Assembly (NCBI GenBank): GCA_039545275.1
Contig: BCHS01000001.1
Coordinates: 2,124,169-2,188,168 of the forward strand
DNA: 64,000 nt
Origin: Pseudomicrostroma phylloplanum
Taxonomy: Eukaryota; Basidiomycota; Exobasidiomycetes; Microstromatales
Direction: 5' to 3'
The position numbers were made by a program, and so were the translations under genes. This document shows, piece by piece, positions 43,862 to 53,743 of the stretch. Position 1 is the first letter of the stretch; each line of letters starts with the position of its first letter. Under the pieces are notes generated by a model. That model worked only from the letters and a program-made list of their open reading frames with translations. It had not been told where the DNA came from and did not search any database.

Positions 43862-45163
43862 TTAGGCGTACTTCTTAAGGTCCTCCTCGGTAGGGCCCTT
43901 TGGGTCCTCGCTGGCAGCCAAGTTGCACTGGTGGAAGATCCTCACGTCCGTCTCCCTGAATGCTCCCACGACGGAGTGTAGTGTGCCAGCATTGTGGAAG
44001 AGACACATGTCTCCCTCCTTCCAGTCGTGTGCGTAGACCTTCTCGGGAGCAATGGCAGGGCGCTGGATGGAGTAGACGAGGTCGCGGACCTCCTTGATGT
44101 CGGTCAGGTGAGCGCCCTGCGGGTAGAGGGTGTTGGCGTCGAGTGTGGCACCGGCGGGGAGAGGGTCGATGAGGATCTGGTGCACGGCGGAAGGGTGGAT
44201 CTGCAGGTGGAGCTTGCCAGTCGAGGGGTTCTTCCAGCACATGGGCAGCGTCTTGATCTTGCTCTCCTCCCAGGCAGGCAGCTCATCGAGGGAGAGCTCC
44301 TTGCCTTCGCTGACCAGTCCCAGACCGAGAGAGTTGGAGGCGGCGGAGCTCATCCAGATATAAGGGTGAGGAGCGTACCTCACCTTGGCCCTCACGGCGA
44401 GGGACTGGAGGTGATCGGGCAGGTCCTCGAACATGGAGATGCCAGAGACAAAGGCAGTGGTGCCCAAGGGGACAGGCAGCTCATCACCGGTACCGTCATC
44501 GTAGCGCAGCGTCTGGGGAGCGCCTTGGGGGACAGAGAGTGCGTAGAGGGTGGTGACCTTAGGAGTGGAGAGGTCGTACAGTGCCGAGTCGATGTGCCAG
44601 CGGTAGAACCTGCGGTGTGGCAAGACATCAGATGATGGAAGCGATCAGTGGCTACTGCGGGCGTAGCGCAGCAATGGACCTCACTGCCTTTCGGTTTCCC
44701 CAGCTACTACTCACCTGGTGACCTTTTCGTCCTCTTCATCGGGTACGACGGTTTTGTGGAATGTCTTGTGGTGTGGGTGCTTGAGCTTAATGTCCATGAG
44801 TCCCTCGTGCTCTGCCACTTTGCCATTCCCAATGACCTGCACTTGAGGCTGTCGTGGGATGGTCTTGAGGTCAGGGTGCAGGATACTCTTCTCCTGTCGT
44901 CCCTTGTTGCCGTGTCCGTAGGAAGTGGCTCCGGGGTCGAATCGCTGGGTGAGCTCGTACTGCTTCTCGGGAGAGAGCTTTGTTGAGGGGAAGACGAGTA
45001 TAGAGTGCTTGTAGAGGGCGTCTTGGATCTGTGCAAAGGTCTCGTCTGTGAGGGAGGAGAGGTCGATGCCCGAGGCTACGCGGCCGAAGTCTGGGTCGAG
45101 CTTTCGGGTGGGTGCGCCTGGGAGCGTCTGAGAGGGAAGAGGTGCGAGTGTGAGTGTGGACAT
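43862..45163 (-). CDS. xanA: Fe(II)/2-oxoglutarate dioxygenase, XanA-like xanthine dioxygenase
   Basis: Two exons (45163-44715 and 44609-43862, intron 105 nt) encode 398 residues. The TauD/TfdA metal site is W-H155-I-D157-SALYDLS, with the distal His probably H361 (GTLHSVVG) and the oxoglutarate-binding Arg about R373. The intron falls just before the first motif (VTR then FYRWHID). Segments such as RYDDGTGDELPVPLGTTAFV, APHPYIWMSSAA, HDWKEGDMCLFHNAG and FHQCNLAAS match the fungal xanthine dioxygenase group. That group converts xanthine to uric acid with O2 and 2-oxoglutarate, without molybdenum cofactor. It acts in cytosolic purine use as a nitrogen source. A sulfonate dioxygenase is the alternative. 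On the minus strand the sequence TGATAA (45262-45267) lies about 100 bases upstream and could bind a GATA-type nitrogen regulator. Confidence 0.75.
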
Positions 45164-45973
45164 GGTGATGGTGTGAGTGGGTGAGTGAGACGATGGAGAG
45201 TGTTGGTATGGATGTATTGGTGTGATGCCATCGATGAACAGACGCACCACTCGCCGCCTCTTTATCAATGCCTCGCTGCCCAACACCTCAGTCGCCGCCC
45301 CGCACGGAGCAGCCACCCACAGCGGGAAGAACGGCAAGCCGCGGGCTGCCGGCAAGCCGGTTCCGTCCCTTCCGTCCCGCCACGCCGCGCCTGACCTGAG
45401 CTCCTCTCGCGGCTTCCGTTCCTGCTGACCGCACCTCGAGGGAAACGCTCTAACTCTATTCACACCTGTCTCGGTGCACCGAAGAGGGACAGACAGATGA
45501 ACGGAGATCAGACTTGGCGTCGGCTCACTCGGCGTTTACAAGGCTTTCTGTGTCGTCGGCAAAGGAACCGACGAAAAGGGCGGATTTACATTACAAGCCA
45601 CGGCAAGGGCGCAGGACAGACGAATCTTGCGGCCTCGAAGCACCGATTCGGATCAGAGCAGAGTATCGTGTCACAGTGCAGGTTCGGCCACGAGTGGATA
45701 GTACCCTAGCTTGACGAGGTGAGTGCATCTGTGATGAACCGCTCAGACGAATGCTTCAGTCCGAGGAGCAAATCAATTTAGTCTTGCCTTAGTACCATAG
45801 GCCTGTTCCAGTGGTATACATGAGAACCTCCAATCCATCATCTCGTTGCGAAGGTCTCGTCCTATCAGGATCTCCTGAAAGACCGGTGTGTCTCGGAGAT
45901 GAAACGTCTCTACCGACTCGAGCTCTCTTACATCCTTTCCTCCTCCTCCTCCTGCCGCACTTGCCCATCTCCT
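45164..45973. promoter_or_regulatory. Upstream region of the xanthine dioxygenase gene
   Basis: Two sites stand out: the GATA-type motif at 45262-45267 and a perfect 12-base palindrome TCGGTGCACCGA at 45471-45482. The palindrome is the inverted CGG-type half-site layout used by Zn2Cys6 regulators, with a 4-base spacer. The distal part is also the 3' flank of the next minus-strand gene. Confidence 0.4.
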
Positions 45974-46594
45974 TCAACTAGCCTGCCTTGTCCCACCTTT
46001 CCTAAGGGATTCCAAGCTCTTCATGGCCGTCTCCTTCCACTTTTCCGTCTCCGTCTCCCTGAGGTCTCCCAACGAAGCCTTCGCCTCTTGAGCCACTTCC
46101 TTGACCGCCTCTACAGGTTCTGTCGCCGGGGCAGTAGCGCCGTGCAGGGCAGGCATGAAGGGCCATACGTCGACCTTGGCAAATACGCCACTGGTGGAGT
46201 ACACGTCCCTCTCCACTGCCTTGCGAGCCTCTTCTTGGCTCTCGGCCATCACTACCAGAACGCTCCCGATGATGCTCTTGACCTTTTCTTTTCCCTCGCC
46301 TGCTTGCGAGTGGTCCTTGGAGAGGAGAGCACCACCTAGTGTGATTCGACCATTCTCGTGGCCCTCTTTAGCTCCCGCGAGGTGTTCCTCGCGCACCGAC
46401 AGACGGGTGGAGAGGGCATCGGGCGTGTCTTGGGCCACGACCAGGTAGGGGTGGAGCGCAGAGGACGTAGGGCCGGAGTATGGGCCTGCGAAGGTGCGAG
46501 GTGTGCTGGAGAAGAAGCGGGGCGCAGAGGAAGAGGCGAGGCAGGCTGATCGAGCAGGCTGCAGTGCTGATCGAGCCAGGAGCGAGGAGACCAT
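45974..46594 (-). CDS. YCII-domain protein, probably mitochondrial
   Basis: A single exon encodes 206 residues. The N-terminus is Ser/Ala/Arg-rich with RFFSSTPR near residue 27-34, a classic mitochondrial presequence ending. The YCII-related domain follows (about 45-150): HPYLVVAQDTPDALSTRLSV, REEHL, GRITLGGALL, GSVLVVMAES-x-EEA and DVYSTSGVF-x-KVDVWPFMPA. YCII proteins are small ferredoxin-like-fold, probably enzymatic, proteins; a conserved His/Asp pair is usual. A helical charged tail (about 150-206) is added. The start at 46594 is the first ATG before the presequence. Confidence 0.8.
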   Translation of the reverse strand: MVSSLLARSALQPARSACLASSSAPRFFSSTPRTFAGPYSGPTSSALHPYLVVAQDTPDALSTRLSVREEHLAGAKEGHENGRITLGGALLSKDHSQAGEGKEKVKSIIGSVLVVMAESQEEARKAVERDVYSTSGVFAKVDVWPFMPALHGATAPATEPVEAVKEVAQEAKASLGDLRETETEKWKETAMKSLESLRKGGTRQAS

Positions 46595-47174
46595 TGTGAG
46601 CTTGAGCTTGTGCCTAGGGCAGTGGGTATCCGGAGCTGAGACGGGGAGTGATAAGGTGGAAGTCAGGGGATGGGAGAGGCAAAGATCGACCGAGGTAGGC
46701 AGGTGGGAAAGCGATGGGTGCGGGGAAGGACTCAGTGTGTGGTGCCTCGGCGTTGCCTTCTTCCCTATCGCACGCCGCTCCTTCCCCGCACGCACGCACG
46801 CACGGCAAAAAGTGAAAGCCGAGACCCGGTGTGGGCGAGGCAAGGAGAGATAAGGGGGGCCGAGTGCTTATGTAATGGGGCCATGGCGCCTTGTCTTCCG
46901 TTCCGATGCGCGAGGGGTGTTGGACTCGGGCGGTGCCTTGGCCGAGGCCCCATGCGCCTTGCGGGTGCGCCTTGTGACCTGGGCTGCTGCAAGGTGAGCT
47001 GCAGGTACAGGCGCCGCCCCCGATGGCAGACTTCCACCACTTCTGTTGGCTCCACAGCCTCGTGCTACCCGCCGCTTCTCTTCCATCAGAGGGTGTTGGA
47101 GACCAGAGCACTGCTTCTTCTTCTTCTACCCACGACTTCCGCAGTCCAGCCTCACCCTACTCCACGCCCTCGCC
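46595..47174. promoter_or_regulatory. Divergent promoter region, YCII protein / HEM4
   Basis: These 580 bases lie between divergent starts and include a (GCAC)n run near 46787-46804. No clear TATA box is seen. Confidence 0.45.
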
Positions 47175-48993
47175 ATGTCATCCCCGGTGATGCTGCACTC
47201 GCAGCTACCACCCAGCTCCGCCTCCTCGCCCTCAATATCCACCGCTCTCCTCCTCCGTACCCCCATCTCCCCAGCAGAAGGAACAGACGCCTACCACGAT
47301 GCATTCGGCACCTTCTGCCTGCCCTCCTTTCCCATGAGCGCACTCGACTCGGGAGCCACGACGCCCATTGCGGCTGGCTTCAGCTTCGGGATGACCGTCG
47401 GAGGCAGAGGTGGTGGAAGCGAGGGAGAAGCCCAGAAGGACAGGATGCGCATGAGTGGGACCGGTACACGATCCTCCAGAGGGGACGGGACAGCCCCGCC
47501 AAGACCAGAGGAGCAGCTGCTCCAGGCTCTGCAGAGGCAGCAGCTGAGCATCAATACCAATGGCAGCGACAAGAGGGCAGGCTCACCACACCGCAACTAT
47601 GCGCGCACCCAACCCAGCTACGACGATAGTCAGCCCTCTTCCCCGTCCTCTCCTTCTGCCTCGAAGAAGGACCCTCAGTCCTCTTCTTCTCAGGAGCCAC
47701 CCCGCAAGACGTCCTTTGTACTCACGACCCACCATGCTACCTCATCGAGCGCTGCTGCTCAGGAACAGAGGGAATGGTGTGTGACAAGCATGCAGGTCTT
47801 GTCTTCACAAGGCGCCAATCCCGGCGAGTTGGACCGGATGCTGACCGAGGGGCAGTGGGCAGGAGTAGTGGCTACGAGCACCAGAGCTTGGGACAGTTGG
47901 AAGGCAGCGGTGAAGAGGTGTAAGGCCAAGGGCAAAGGTGAGTCTTGCCTATGCCGCTCTTACCCTGATACGCCGCTGACCTGTCAATCCTTTGGCCTTC
48001 CAAATCACAGCGCCCGCTGCAAAGTGGCAGCAGACGCCCTTTTTCCTCATCTCTCCTCGAGCTGCAGCCACTTTCCGCTCCTCTACCCTCGAAGGCTTGC
48101 CAACAGAGTGGACACCATCAGCGACAAAGGCATTCGGATGCCCGGCCAACGCAAAGAACCAAGGGGCAGATGCTGAAGGGAAGGGAGCAGGAGAGGCGCT
48201 GGGCCAGTACATTGTAGGATGGCTTCAACGGAGAGCTGCGTCGGCTCCACCGACTGCAGGGGATCAAGCGCCAGCCACGGCCAAGCTACCGCTACTGCTG
48301 CTGCAAGGAGACAAGTCTCTGCCGGCCCTGCCCGATATGTTCACAAAGAATGGCGTCCCCTTTGAGGCCATTCGAGTCTACGAGACGTGCGAAGACCCTA
48401 GTCTCGAAGATAACCTCGACCGCCTGCAGCTCTTTTACACAGGTCTAGGTATTCACGATGACGAGGAAGAGGCCACGCTTTTGCTCAACAGTGCCGAAGA
48501 CGAGAATGTAGAGTTGCCGGTTCCGACTGGGGGTTCAAGACCGGACTGGATCGTCTTCTTCTCCCCTTCTGGAGTGGACTATTCGGCGAGACATTTGCGG
48601 GCGCTGGGATGGCTGCCACCTGCCCCGACTACCGAAGGAAAGACGGAGGCATCTGATGCGCAGAACGGCAAGGAGACCGTGGAGTACCCCAGATACGTAG
48701 CCCTCGGACCCACTACAGCAAAGCATCTGCGCGACCAGTATGGGCTCTACACAGAAACAGACCTAGCCAACGCCAACGCCAACGGCGAATCGCCGGCTCC
48801 TCCCTCGGCTCCTGAAGAGGAAGCAACAGCTCCGGAGAGCAATGGCAAAGGCAGCGAACATAAAAATGGCGTAGCAAAGCCAGCAAAGAGTTGCGGACCA
48901 ATGCAAGGTAGAGCGTCCGTGTTCATTGCTACCAGCACTGATCCGAAGGGCGTCAGAGAGGCAATTAAGCAGGGCGAAAAGGCAAGCGCTTGA
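47175..48993 (+). CDS. HEM4: Uroporphyrinogen-III synthase
   Basis: Two exons (47175-47937 and 48011-48993, intron 73 nt) encode 581 residues. The enzyme closes hydroxymethylbilane into uroporphyrinogen III in haem synthesis. Family segments appear in order: ALLLRTP and DAYHDAF at the start, WAGVVATSTRAWDSW before the intron, TPFFLISPRAAATFR after it. Then come LLLLQGDKSLPAL with VYETCEDPSL, DWIVFFSPSGVDY, YVALGPTTAKHLRD and ATSTDPKGVREAI at the end. The enzyme is usually about 260-350 residues. Here a Ser/Pro/Gln-rich insert of about 150 residues sits between the first strand and the second (about 70-215). Further polar inserts occur near residue 465 and 530. Sequence identity in this family is always low, so the call rests on motif order. 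Confidence 0.82.
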
Positions 48994-49636
48994 CCAATGG
49001 GAAGAGAAACGAGAATGGCTACAAATCTGTACGTGGGCTGGCTGACGCTCGGAACGAGCAAACATCCAGCTAGAGCAAAGCAATGGACTACCTCAATCCG
49101 GAGCAAGCAGTTTCCCGATCAGTATTTGCTCTGTGTCCTTGGACAGGGCCTGAAAGAGATCACGTTACCACCTTCGGCGGCGCCAAGCGCTGCTGCTAGC
49201 ACATCGTTGCCGCAACAATCTCGTATCGCCACTCGGAACATAATTCATTCCGGAGTCTCCGAGTCACGGTCCCGGCTGGCGTCAAATTCCGATGCAATTC
49301 GGACAATGAACGATGGTTCAAAGGGCACGCTCGAGAGATCGGCTATGTCATACCAGGAATGCAGGAGAGGCGGGGGAGAGAGGGAGCAAGATTGCCACAT
49401 TCTTTCGCTGGCCCCCTCCGTGCGGAGGGTTTATAGACTGCAGGCTCCTCCCACGTTCTCTTTGCATTCTCTGCCTCAGACAAATTACGAAGAACCCGAA
49501 TTTGCCAGCCAGCGGGCAAGCCATCAATATACCCGCTCCTTCCCTCTTTACGGACTGTGGATCAGTCGTACCAATCGTTCAACCCAGAACAACGTTGCTT
49601 GCCTCTACGCAGCGTGCTCTCAACAGAGCCGAGAAG
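48994..49636. other. Intergenic region, HEM4 to secreted member 7
   Basis: This contains a TTTATAG element near 49430-49436 about 200 bases upstream of the next ATG. No gene is visible. Confidence 0.4.
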
Positions 49637-50146
49637 ATGAAGCTCCAGCAAGCCGGCCTCACGCTTGGAATAGTCCTCGTTGCTCTCTTGGCCATCGTAG
49701 CCCCTGGCGCAAATGCTTGCCAGAGTCTGGAGGCGAGGACCGGCACGGCAGCGACATTGCACGCTCGTGGTGAGGGAGAGCAGATCTGCCCTCCTGATCT
49801 GGATCTTCGTGGATATCTCCGGGGCATTCCTGGCCAGCAAGCACAACGTGCGCACGCTCTTGACCACGCCGGGACTGCCCTGCTCCTGCGCCGCAAGCTC
49901 GACCAACCCCCTTCCACTCCCGTGAGGCAAGGCAGAGAGTGGGCCTCTCGCATCGCCGAGCACGGCAGGCACGAAGAGGCCTACCCGCTCAGCCCACCAC
50001 CGGAAGAGGCGTGGCGCCAATTTGTACCGCAGACAGTAAGGGATCGTCATAGACGACATCAACAGAGCTTGTGGCAGAGGGTACGCGGAAGGTTGGGCAG
50101 ACTTGTGGGATGTGGGAGACGATGTCATGGTGCGGCGAGACATTGA
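49637..50146 (+). CDS. Small secreted cationic protein (cluster member 7)
   Basis: The exon encodes 169 residues. The signal peptide is about 1-27 (LTLGIVLVALLAIVAPGANA). SLEARTGT and TLHARGEG are two hydrophobic-x-x-Arg sites in the pro-like region. The C-terminus is strongly basic and amphipathic (SLWQRVRGRLGRLVGC) and ends in the pair CGRRC (C-x3-C). So the cationic-helix-plus-cysteine-pair plan of the 38-42 kb genes is kept, but at the C-terminus. The middle is Arg/His/Pro-rich. The upstream frame is open, but only this ATG gives a signal peptide. Confidence 0.66.
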   Translation: MKLQQAGLTLGIVLVALLAIVAPGANACQSLEARTGTAATLHARGEGEQICPPDLDLRGYLRGIPGQQAQRAHALDHAGTALLLRRKLDQPPSTPVRQGREWASRIAEHGRHEEAYPLSPPPEEAWRQFVPQTVRDRHRRHQQSLWQRVRGRLGRLVGCGRRCHGAARH

Positions 50147-51004
50147 GTGGGTGGAGCGGTAGCTGGAGATGGAAGGACGGTCTGAGACGCGAGACGCTGT
50201 GATGTGATCTTCGTGAGACGCAAATGCATACCAGACAAGCACACTAGCTGCCGATCGATCATCGATGATGCGTGGCGTGATCGCTGGCAGGCGGAGCGAA
50301 CTGGGGCAGAATGCTTAGCAGAGAAAAGGGCAGAAGCGTGAGCGTGAGCGTAGGCGTGAGCGTCGACAATGCAAGTGCAATTGCTGCTCAAACGGTACAT
50401 TCGAACCCGCACCGCCTCATTGGTTTGCGGCCTTGACAGCGGCAGCAACAGCAATGGCGGTGATGTTCCCAACTGCGATGAGCCATCGGCCACAAAGCGA
50501 TCCGGAGACCAGGCCTGTGGGTCGCTAATGCGGTGCAATACACGTAGGTGCAAGGAGCAAAGTATGAAGGGGCAAGCTTGCTGCCAGGCATCGTCCAAGT
50601 GCAGCCCTGCACATCGTAGGTGCTCACTTCCGAAAAGGCCGATCGTGAGAGTCCGAGAGAGTTGGGGCAAGGTTGCTCCTGAGACGAATGCAAAGTTCGG
50701 TACGATGACACACTGGGCTACTGACAGTCAATGCGTGGCGGTGTCCGTGGTCAAGATTGCTCCTGCGTCTCCTTGACCCTCGCCGCCAACGTCGCTGGGG
50801 TCGAAGGAGGGATACGTAAGCACCGTAGGGCATGTGCCGAGAGTGCTCCGTGTCGCTACACTATCTCGTAACCTCTGCCCCCTTTCGCGACTCTAGCCCT
50901 GACATTCAGACAAGTGTGAAAGCTGGCTTTCACAATCAAGACACATCGGAGCTCTCATCGAATTCTCTACATACATCCCTACAACCTTCCCAGCGCTAGC
51001 CGCC
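50147..51004. other. Intergenic region with GCGTGA repeat
   Basis: A short tandem run of GCGTGA-like hexamers lies at about 50337-50365. Frames occur on both strands (for example 50125-50670 minus), but none has a signal peptide or family. Confidence 0.45.
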
Positions 51005-51367
51005 ATGAGGATCATTAGCGCATTCGTACTTCTCTTCAGCTGCGCGTCTTTGATGGTCACCGCCACTAACACCGCTACTCCCAGCCCGCCTGGCGCCGGT
51101 CTGCCTCTCGCTGACGACACCCCTCCGTCGAGGCTCGACAGGCGGTCCTCTGCCCCACCTCACCACTATATCAAGATGTACCGAAGGACTAGGGGCTATG
51201 TCAGACCTGTTCCATCCGCACCTCCCATGCCTGCAGCTCAGCCTCCGCCAAAGGGAAGTCTGCATCGTGCTTTCAGGATGCCGAAATTGCCGCCGGCTTT
51301 TCAGGCGATGGTCGCGCAGAAATATGGCAAGAAGCGCAAGTACGGCAGGATGATGAACGGTAGCTAG
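51005..51367 (+). CDS. Small secreted basic protein (cluster member 8)
   Basis: A single exon encodes 120 residues. The signal peptide is about 1-20 (MRIISAFVLLFSCASLMVTA). A Pro-rich pro-like segment ends at RLDRRSSAPP (hydrophobic-x-x-Arg before Ser). The mature part is Pro/Tyr/Arg-rich, and the C-terminal part is basic (MPKLPPAFQAMVAQKYGKKR). No cysteine is present in the mature region. It shares size and layout with its neighbours but no alignable core. Confidence 0.62.
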   Translation: MRIISAFVLLFSCASLMVTATNTATPSPPGAGLPLADDTPPSRLDRRSSAPPHHYIKMYRRTRGYVRPVPSAPPMPAAQPPPKGSLHRAFRMPKLPPAFQAMVAQKYGKKRKYGRMMNGS

Positions 51368-51755
51368 ATGGAAGCGGGCGAGGCTCGAAGCGTCTTCATT
51401 GTCGCGGGAAGGAGCTGTACATTCGTCGACCATCGTCTCAATGTGAAAGACCTTCATGAAATATTCAGTGCAGGCGGGACATGCTTTCTACGAAGCGTAG
51501 GACATGCGGCGTGGACTTGTACGTCTGTGAAATTGTAATGTGAGCTAACCATGCTTTTTTGAGCCCCGAAACAATGCTTTATGATCGCGGCGATTGGGGA
51601 TAGTCTCCGCTTCGTGTCACGCGGGTGTCCGGCCTCTGAGCACACTTAACGAGAGGCATATAACGATGAAGGCATATAACGATGAAGGCATAGCATTGGT
51701 CCGGCAGCATCTAGGCCTCTCTGACAAGGCTTTCAACCGACATCTCGCATACTAT
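51368..51755. other. Convergent spacer between members 8 and 9
   Basis: A short direct repeat (GGCATATAACGATGAA, twice) lies at about 51656-51688. No gene is visible. Confidence 0.5.
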
Positions 51756-52115
51756 CTAGGTCGTCACCTTGCACCAAAGCTTCTTGAAGAAACTCTTGTC
51801 TTCGCAGTCCTCCTTCGGCTTCGACGGCGCATTCGGGTTATTGATGACGACGACTGCGCCCGTCACCTGCACGCCACCTTTCTTTTTCTTCTTGCCGGCG
51901 TCGTCAATGTTCCGGCCTACTAGAATGGAGCCTGCTCGCAGTTCCAGAGTGGGAAGGGGTCTTGCAGTTGCTGACGCCCGAGGTGCAAGCAGGCGATGGA
52001 TGGGAGCCTTCCGAGGTGTGTGGCGATGCTGCAGAAGACCGACTGGTGTTGCGAGGACCAGCGTGGCCTGCAATATGAGGGCGATAGACAGCAGAGCTGT
52101 GGCGAAGACTCTCAT
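51756..52115 (-). CDS. Small secreted protein with basic cysteine-framed C-terminus (cluster member 9)
   Basis: A single exon encodes 119 residues. The signal peptide is about 1-22 (MRVFATALLSIALILQATLV). The pro-like segment contains LLAPRASA and LELRAGS. The mature part has a five-lysine run (GKKKKKGG), a beta-like VQVTGAVVVINNP and a C-terminal DCEDKSFFKKLWCKV. There two cysteines (C-x10-C) frame a Lys/Phe/Trp helix, closely comparable in plan to CKWLKDKIKGC of member 3. Confidence 0.68.
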   Translation of the reverse strand: MRVFATALLSIALILQATLVLATPVGLLQHRHTPRKAPIHRLLAPRASATARPLPTLELRAGSILVGRNIDDAGKKKKKGGVQVTGAVVVINNPNAPSKPKEDCEDKSFFKKLWCKVTT

Positions 52116-52677
52116 CTTGTGAAAGACCCGTAGTGGTGACTTTTGTGTATAAGGCCTCAGCGGCGAAGATCGAGGTGCGAAGTGGTGGGCGTTCCGACGT
52201 TAGCCTGTAACTGAAGGAGGTAGTGCTGTGAATGGGGTATTCAGAGTCTTTGATACGTAAAGTACCGGGGTGATCCACTTGGGCAGCACAAGATCAAGGG
52301 GTGATGTCGTCCAAAGACTTATGAAGGCGGCTGTATTGCTGTTGACTCCTTCATTGCTGTGTTGCGCCCGCGCACCACGGAACGGCTTCCGGTGTGTTCG
52401 TTCCACTGCTGGTCGCAAAGCTACCAGCAGAGTACAAGCAAGGGAGCAATGTCCCATGAGCTATTAACACTAACACATAAGTGCTAGAGGCATTCTCCGC
52501 CTTCGCAACACTGAGACGAGCGTGTTGCCGGGATGGGCCGTATCTTTGCGCTTGCGCAGTTGGGCGAAGGAGCGGAAGTTCCACACGACTCCCGACATGA
52601 GTAGTCCTGCGTTGTCTTTTGTGTGTACCGCTATCACTCTGCTTACAAGCGCTTTGTAGCCGATCACGAAACGAGCC
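52116..52677. other. Divergent spacer between members 9 and 10
   Basis: These 562 bases hold the promoters of two divergent secreted-protein genes. No TATA box of good match and no repeat are seen. Confidence 0.4.
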
Positions 52678-53232
52678 ATGATGATGCTACTCGATCTTCG
52701 GCGCTGGGTCTGGACCCTATGCCTCGTCGCTAGCATGGCTCTTGCTACTGCTGCTGCTGCTGCTGACAGCCGTGTACCCTGCGCCCGCCACCCGCTCACA
52801 TCCCATCATCCCGAGCATTACATTGAGCGTAGGTCTGGGCTCTTCCGAAGATTGAGACCCAGGCCGCGTCCCCAATACAACGCTCAGGGCTTGGCGAGTG
52901 CGGTTCATCCTGGTTTAGGCGCTCTATTGAGGTGGGACAACAGGCGCTTGCGAGCCAAAAAGCTTCGAGCAGAGGAGCGTGCGCAGACGCATGCACAGAT
53001 GCAGCCGTCCCGGCCCCGACAGCAGCCTACTGAGACACAGAGACCTTCAGGTAGCTCTCGCATCGATTCGAGTCAAACCAGCCCGGAATGGTTTACACCA
53101 CCACAGAGTCCGATGGATGAGCATCCCAGCCTGGCGCCGACGGACAAGACGCAGAGGAAGAAGAAGAAGTGGTGGAAGCCTGGTGGCAAGATCCTGCCGA
53201 AGTGCTTCAGCTGTTCGCCGGTCATCGAGTAA
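52678..53232 (+). CDS. Small secreted protein with basic WW and CxxC C-terminus (cluster member 10)
   Basis: A single exon encodes 184 residues. It begins MMM; the signal peptide is about 1-29 (LCLVASMALATAAAAADS). EHYIERRSGLF is the hydrophobic-x-x-Arg site, followed by Arg/Pro-rich and Gln/Ser/Pro-rich disordered stretches. The C-terminus has RKKKKWWKPGGKILPKC and the pair CFSC, ten residues from the end. Basic run, aromatic residues and C-x-x-C repeat the plan of members 1, 2 and 5, moved to the C-terminus as in members 7 and 9. Confidence 0.68.
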   Translation: MMMLLDLRRWVWTLCLVASMALATAAAAADSRVPCARHPLTSHHPEHYIERRSGLFRRLRPRPRPQYNAQGLASAVHPGLGALLRWDNRRLRAKKLRAEERAQTHAQMQPSRPRQQPTETQRPSGSSRIDSSQTSPEWFTPPQSPMDEHPSLAPTDKTQRKKKKWWKPGGKILPKCFSCSPVIE

Positions 53233-53743
53233 GGAGTGATTGCAGGAGAACTGGGGTGCGTAGGCCAGAGCAAGTTCAAGTGCCGGTGTCAGATGAAAGC
53301 GGTCGACTGTACCTTCTCTCTGGCAAGAGCAAAGGACGTCCCGGCCCTCAGAGCCCCAAAGTATTCTTTGCGTGACGATGCAGTCCCCTTGCAGACTGCT
53401 CCATTCGTGCAAGGAGTACCAAGTGACAATCTCTTTTCCCGGGAAGGCACTTGGTCTATAGCCGGTCGTGTGGTTCGGCCAGGTACGCGTACATATTGAA
53501 TACGATCAGGTACACATATGCCGCGGCAGAACGGTGGCGTGCCTGATTGAAATGTCTTCAACTTCCGAGCCGCCTGGGGTGATCCCAGGGGATACTTTGC
53601 AAGGAAGATCACCGTAGAAACTCCATAGAGTCTCCTTGTATCCACCCAGTGGCCTTCTCACTCGTTATGATCTTGCTTGCAGCGTCTCTTACTATTCCTT
53701 CGTTATCCTGAGTGCACTTTCTTTACATCCCACTTTGGCCACC
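53233..53743. other. Intergenic region before the seven-transmembrane gene
   Basis: No repeat or gene is visible. The ATG at 53744 has a good context (ACCATG). Confidence 0.4.

Noticed and set aside
50375..50415. tRNA B-box-like GGTTCGAAT on the minus strand
   Set aside because: Flanking bases do not form a T-stem and no acceptor stem or anticodon arm can be built.
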